Assembly: GCF_900112155.1 (NCBI RefSeq)
Contig: NZ_FOKQ01000003.1
Span: 1 to 64,000 of the forward strand
Reading direction: 5' to 3'
Length of the DNA: 64,000 nt
Source of the DNA: Hominimerdicola alba
GTDB lineage: Bacteria > Bacillota > Clostridia > Oscillospirales > Ruminococcaceae
In this document: positions 61,113 to 64,000 of the stretch, piece by piece
How the letters are laid out: the number at the start of each line of letters is the position of its first letter
Position numbering within the stretch: position 1 is the stretch's first letter
Translations under genes and position numbers: made by a program
Notes under the pieces: generated by a model
The model's input: only the letters and a program-made list of their open reading frames with translations
What the model was told of the DNA's origin: nothing
The model's database searches: none

Positions 61113-61150
61113 GATCCCCCGTGAAGCAATATCACGGGGGATCATCTTAT
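61113..61150. terminator. Bidirectional terminator between the membrane protein and dockerin genes
   Basis: 12-bp perfect GC-rich stem GATCCCCCGTGA (61113-61124) / TCACGGGGGATC (61132-61143), 7-base loop. T-tracts are short on both sides. Confidence 0.7.
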
Positions 61151-61188
61151 AAGTTAGTAGGACGTGAAAAATGAGAAATTATCTGAAA

Positions 61189-64000
61189 TTACTTTAAGAG
61201 CCTCTTGCCTTTGATGTGAGCGGCGAGCTGGGTGATATCGGTAACGTTGATCTTGCCATCTCCGTTTACATCTGCGCGCTTCTGCTCTTCTTCTGACAGA
61301 AGTCTCTTGCCCTTTACGTGAGCTGCGACCTTGGTCAGATCGTTAATATTGACCGTGCCATCGCCGTTTACATCGCCCTTCATATATTTGCTTTCCTCTA
61401 TGATAGCTGCAACTGCAGTTTCGTCATCGGTCAGCTTCTTTACTACTTCGGGATCGATCAGAGCCTTCTGCTCATCTGTAAGTTCATCGAACAGCTTGCG
61501 TGCGTTAGCTATTGCTTCAGCATCGTCCTTGGTGAGATCTTCAGCTGCGGGAAGAGCGTTGATAGCGTTCTTGACTGCATCAGCTGCTGCCTGATCTTCA
61601 GCTGCCTTCTTGGCTGTATCCAGAGCTGCTTCAGCATCATCAAGCTTCTTCATTGTATCTCCGTCGACCATACCCTTCTGATCATCTGTCAGAGCTTCAA
61701 ATGCCTCGCGAACTGCTGCGATTGCATCAGCATCGTCTACGGTAACATTCTCAGCTGCGGGAAGATCGTTGATAGCCTTCTTGACTGCATCAGCTGCTGC
61801 CTGATCTTCTGCCGCCTTTTCAGCTGCCTTCTTGGCTGCATCCAGAGCTGCTTCAGCATCATCAAGCTTCTTCATTGTATCTCCGTCGACCAGACCCTTC
61901 TGATCACCTGTCAGAGCTTCAAATGCCTCGCGAACTGCTGCGATTGCATCAGCATCGTCTACGGTAACATTCTCAGCTGCGGGAAGATCGTTGATAGCCT
62001 TCTTAACTGCATCTGCTGCTGCCTGATCTTCTGCCGCCTTTTCAGCTGCCTTCTTGGCTGTATCCAGAGCTGCTACAGCATCATCAAGCTTCTTCATTGT
62101 ATCTCCGTCGACCAGATTCTTCTGATCACCTGTCAGAGCTTCAAATGCCTCGCAAGCTGCTGTTATTGCATCAGCATCGTCTACGGTAACATTCTCAGCT
62201 GTGGGAAGATCGTTGATAGCCTTCTTGACTGCATCAGCTGCTGCCTTATCTGCTGCTTCCTTCTTAGCTGCTTCAAGGGCTGCCTCAGCATCATCGAGCT
62301 TATTCATTGTATCTCCGTCAACAAGAGCCTTCTGATCATCTGTCAGAGCTTCAAATGCCTCGCGTGCATCTTCGATAGCTTCTGCATCGTCAACGGTAAC
62401 ATCTTCAGCTGCGGGAAGATCGTTGATAGCCTTCTTGACTGCATCTGCTGCTTCCTTATCTGCTGCTGCTTTCTTAGCTGCTTCCAGCGCATTTTCAGCA
62501 TCAACAAGCTTCTGGAGTTCTTCTTCACTTATATTTTCTTTCTGCTTATCTGAAAGTGCCTCGTAAGCTTCACGTGCATCGTTTATAAGTCTTTCATCCA
62601 TAACAGTCACATTCTCGGGATCGGGAAGATCTGCAAAGCGTTCTTCGATCTCGTCGGACTTAGGCTTAACGTACAGAACATCAGTGAGAGGATCAATGAT
62701 ACTGCCGTCGTTAACTTCGATGGTATACTCACCAAACTGATCAATATTATCTATATTGATTACTTTGCACTTATCGGTGATATCCTTTCCGTTCTCATCG
62801 TATGCAGCGAAGTAGTCATTAGGATCGATGGTCTCTCCCTCTTCCATATAAGCTTTATAAACTACCAGAGTTTCAAGCCTAGCATCTCTCAGATTGAGTA
62901 CCTCATCAAAAGTGAATGTGTAGTTATCACCCAGTCTTTCAACTATCTCGGGCAGATCTTCATTTGTGATGTGATCGCCGTCCTGTTTGCCTGCCTCGAT
63001 ATCTACAGTGTCTTTAGGATTAATTTCATTATTGACGATGCCGGTGTTATTATCAGGATTTTCAGGATCAGCTACACTTATCTCGTAAGAAACGGTCTTA
63101 TCGTTGTAACCCTTGACTTCAGGCAGACCTGTCAGAGTAACTGTAACTTCTCTCTTGGAGATAGTGAACTCGTTGGAATTGGTTACTGCTTCATCGTAGC
63201 TGTCCGCATTTACTGTTACAACTGCTCTGTATGTGCCTGCATCCTTGGGTTCGCCGTCGAAAGCTTCACCATATTCACCGGACTCTTCGTCCTTCTTCTG
63301 GTACTGTATCTTTGTAGATGCATTCTTAACAACTTCATGGATCTGGTTGGTTACAGTTACAGTAGGTTCAGCAACAGCTGCGCCGTCATAGATCTTGTCG
63401 TTGATAACGCTAACTTCGATCGAAAGTGTACCATTATTGATGTACCACTTGAATTCAAGACCATTTTCACCTGCGGTGAAGTTCTTGTTGGTGGTTTCGT
63501 CAGTCATAACAGCGATATTCTTTTCGCCTACGATATTATCGTATCTTACACCCTTTACGAAAAAGTCTTTATCTGCGTGATCTTCAAGTGAGCCAAGTTT
63601 AAGTTCATAGAGCTCTGGCTCCGCAGAGTCCTTTGTACTGTAAGGAACAGTAGTTTTTACTTCAGGATTCTTTATGTAGGTATCGAATTGATAATTTATA
63701 TCAGAGATGGAAACATTAGCCTTTGTAAGTTCGTAAGGAACTATCGTCAGGGTATCAAGCTTGACATCTTCTGTCTCCTCTTCAGGCTCATCCTCTGTGA
63801 TCTCTTCGCTCTCGCCTGGCTCTCCCTGTTCAGTACTCAGCATATAGATAGGCTCTGCGAGTTCTTCCTGCTCTTCGGTCTCTTCCTTAGGCAGTACAAG
63901 GTAATAGTTATTATCAGCTGCGTTGTACTCAGCGAAGATCTGGCTGGGAACCAGCTTGTACTCGCCGACATTGTTTTTGCTTGCATCTTCAAAGTTGTAA
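61189..64000 (-). CDS. Large dockerin-containing repeat protein, 5' end beyond the window
   Basis: At least 936 codons; the frame is open through 64000, so the start and any signal peptide lie outside. Visible order: MBG-like beta domains (YKLVPSQIFAEYNAADNNYYLV; DAGTYRAVVTVNADSY; VTVTLTGLPEVKGYNDKTV; GEYTIEVNDG), an acidic PEST-like segment, six helical repeats of about 56-74 residues (each LPxAENVTVDDADAI, AFEALTxDQKxLVDGDTMKKLDDAEAALDAAKKAA), and a C-terminal type I dockerin with two Ca-binding loops (KGDVNGDGTVNINDL and ADVNGDGKINVTDI), each followed by AAHxKGKRLL. It is a likely extracellular, cohesin-docked structural or binding protein without a catalytic domain in the visible part. 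Confidence 0.9.
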   Translation of the reverse strand, partial: YNFEDASKNNVGEYKLVPSQIFAEYNAADNNYYLVLPKEETEEQEELAEPIYMLSTEQGEPGESEEITEDEPEEETEDVKLDTLTIVPYELTKANVSISDINYQFDTYIKNPEVKTTVPYSTKDSAEPELYELKLGSLEDHADKDFFVKGVRYDNIVGEKNIAVMTDETTNKNFTAGENGLEFKWYINNGTLSIEVSVINDKIYDGAAVAEPTVTVTNQIHEVVKNASTKIQYQKKDEESGEYGEAFDGEPKDAGTYRAVVTVNADSYDEAVTNSNEFTISKREVTVTLTGLPEVKGYNDKTVSYEISVADPENPDNNTGIVNNEINPKDTVDIEAGKQDGDHITNEDLPEIVERLGDNYTFTFDEVLNLRDARLETLVVYKAYMEEGETIDPNDYFAAYDENGKDITDKCKVINIDNIDQFGEYTIEVNDGSIIDPLTDVLYVKPKSDEIEERFADLPDPENVTVMDERLINDAREAYEALSDKQKENISEEELQKLVDAENALEAAKKAAADKEAADAVKKAINDLPAAEDVTVDDAEAIEDAREAFEALTDDQKALVDGDTMNKLDDAEAALEAAKKEAADKAAADAVKKAINDLPTAENVTVDDADAITAACEAFEALTGDQKNLVDGDTMKKLDDAVAALDTAKKAAEKAAEDQAAADAVKKAINDLPAAENVTVDDADAIAAVREAFEALTGDQKGLVDGDTMKKLDDAEAALDAAKKAAEKAAEDQAAADAVKKAINDLPAAENVTVDDADAIAAVREAFEALTDDQKGMVDGDTMKKLDDAEAALDTAKKAAEDQAAADAVKNAINALPAAEDLTKDDAEAIANARKLFDELTDEQKALIDPEVVKKLTDDETAVAAIIEESKYMKGDVNGDGTVNINDLTKVAAHVKGKRLLSEEEQKRADVNGDGKINVTDITQLAAHIKGKRLLK
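61387..62628 (-). repeat. Six tandem coding repeats (168-222 bp units)
   Basis: Units, 5' to 3' on the minus strand: 62628-62419, 62418-62209, 62208-61987, 61986-61765, 61764-61555 and 61554-61387. The third to fifth are nearly identical in DNA, so recent duplication or unequal recombination is likely; the first and last are the most diverged. Length differences are whole multiples of three and come mainly from an extra KAAEKAAEDQ segment in units three and four. Confidence 0.9.

Noticed and set aside
61318-62553. 411-codon open frame on the plus strand rich in Cys, Ile and Ser
   Set aside because: It is the reverse complement of the tandem repeats in the dockerin gene; its own repeats are a direct consequence, and there is no ribosome binding site or promoter.
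61387-62628. CRISPR-like periodic repeats
   Set aside because: Units are 168-222 bp, in frame and coding for helices; there are no short repeats with unique spacers and no cas genes.

Overview
The window looks like a chromosomal segment of an anaerobic, fibre-degrading member of the Ruminococcaceae. It most resembles the Ruminococcus albus group, but this is an inference from gene content; no 16S or other marker is present. Supporting signs are a type I dockerin with two DVNGDG calcium loops, a GH5 endoglucanase-like gene, a secreted CotH/lamin-tail protein, oxygen-independent ribonucleotide reductase (nrdD and nrdG), ADP-glucose glycogen synthase, a single-chain PurL and Gram-positive promoters and ribosome binding sites. 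Sporulation-family genes (spoIIID, ylbJ, yqfC, yqfD) point to a Clostridia ancestor. No IS element, prophage, CRISPR array, rRNA or tRNA was seen.

Layout. 1-5 kb: a possible small RNA, an alpha/beta hydrolase, a sigma factor translationally coupled to a membrane PASTA-repeat protein (a likely sigma/anti-sigma pair), and an FMN-dependent alpha-hydroxy-acid dehydrogenase. 5-9 kb: a TIM-barrel sugar isomerase with a divergent DXS-like thiamine enzyme, a C_GCAxxG_C_C protein and a LacI regulator. 9.5-15.9 kb: a foldase-like lipoprotein, a cysteine-rich Crp/Fnr regulator divergent from nrdD, nrdG, and a small XRE regulator. 16-24 kb: aspartokinase, a TraB/GumN lipoprotein, glgA, an unknown gene with a TfoX-domain gene, and a GH5-nitroreductase-thioesterase operon. 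24-30.9 kb: a cytosolic LacI-like sensor fused to GGDEF, then spoIIID between two related membrane proteins, ylbJ, yqfC and yqfD.

31-38 kb holds the conserved Firmicutes block phoH-ybeY-dgkA-era-yqzL-recO-mutS2, with a NUDIX and a GNAT gene inserted and yqfF and cdd absent. The 43-aa yqzL is easily missed. 38-49.7 kb: a small protein with a membrane lipase, the helicase-loader pair dnaD-dnaC, YdcF and HD-domain genes, a radical SAM operon and an Lrp-aminotransferase-ispE operon. 49.8-61 kb: purL, a DUF815 ATPase with a structured leader, the CotH protein, ligA and a membrane protein. The window ends inside a large dockerin protein with six roughly 70-residue repeats.

Most transcription units have TTGACA/TATAAT-type promoters with 17-18 bp spacing and strong hairpin terminators, often bidirectional between convergent genes. 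The candidates most worth following are the PASTA anti-sigma system with CG-centred palindromes, the DXS-like enzyme lacking expected acceptor-binding residues, the Crp-site geometry at nrdD, the LacI-sensor/GGDEF fusion, the leader RNA before the DUF815 ATPase, and the small RNA at 306-416.
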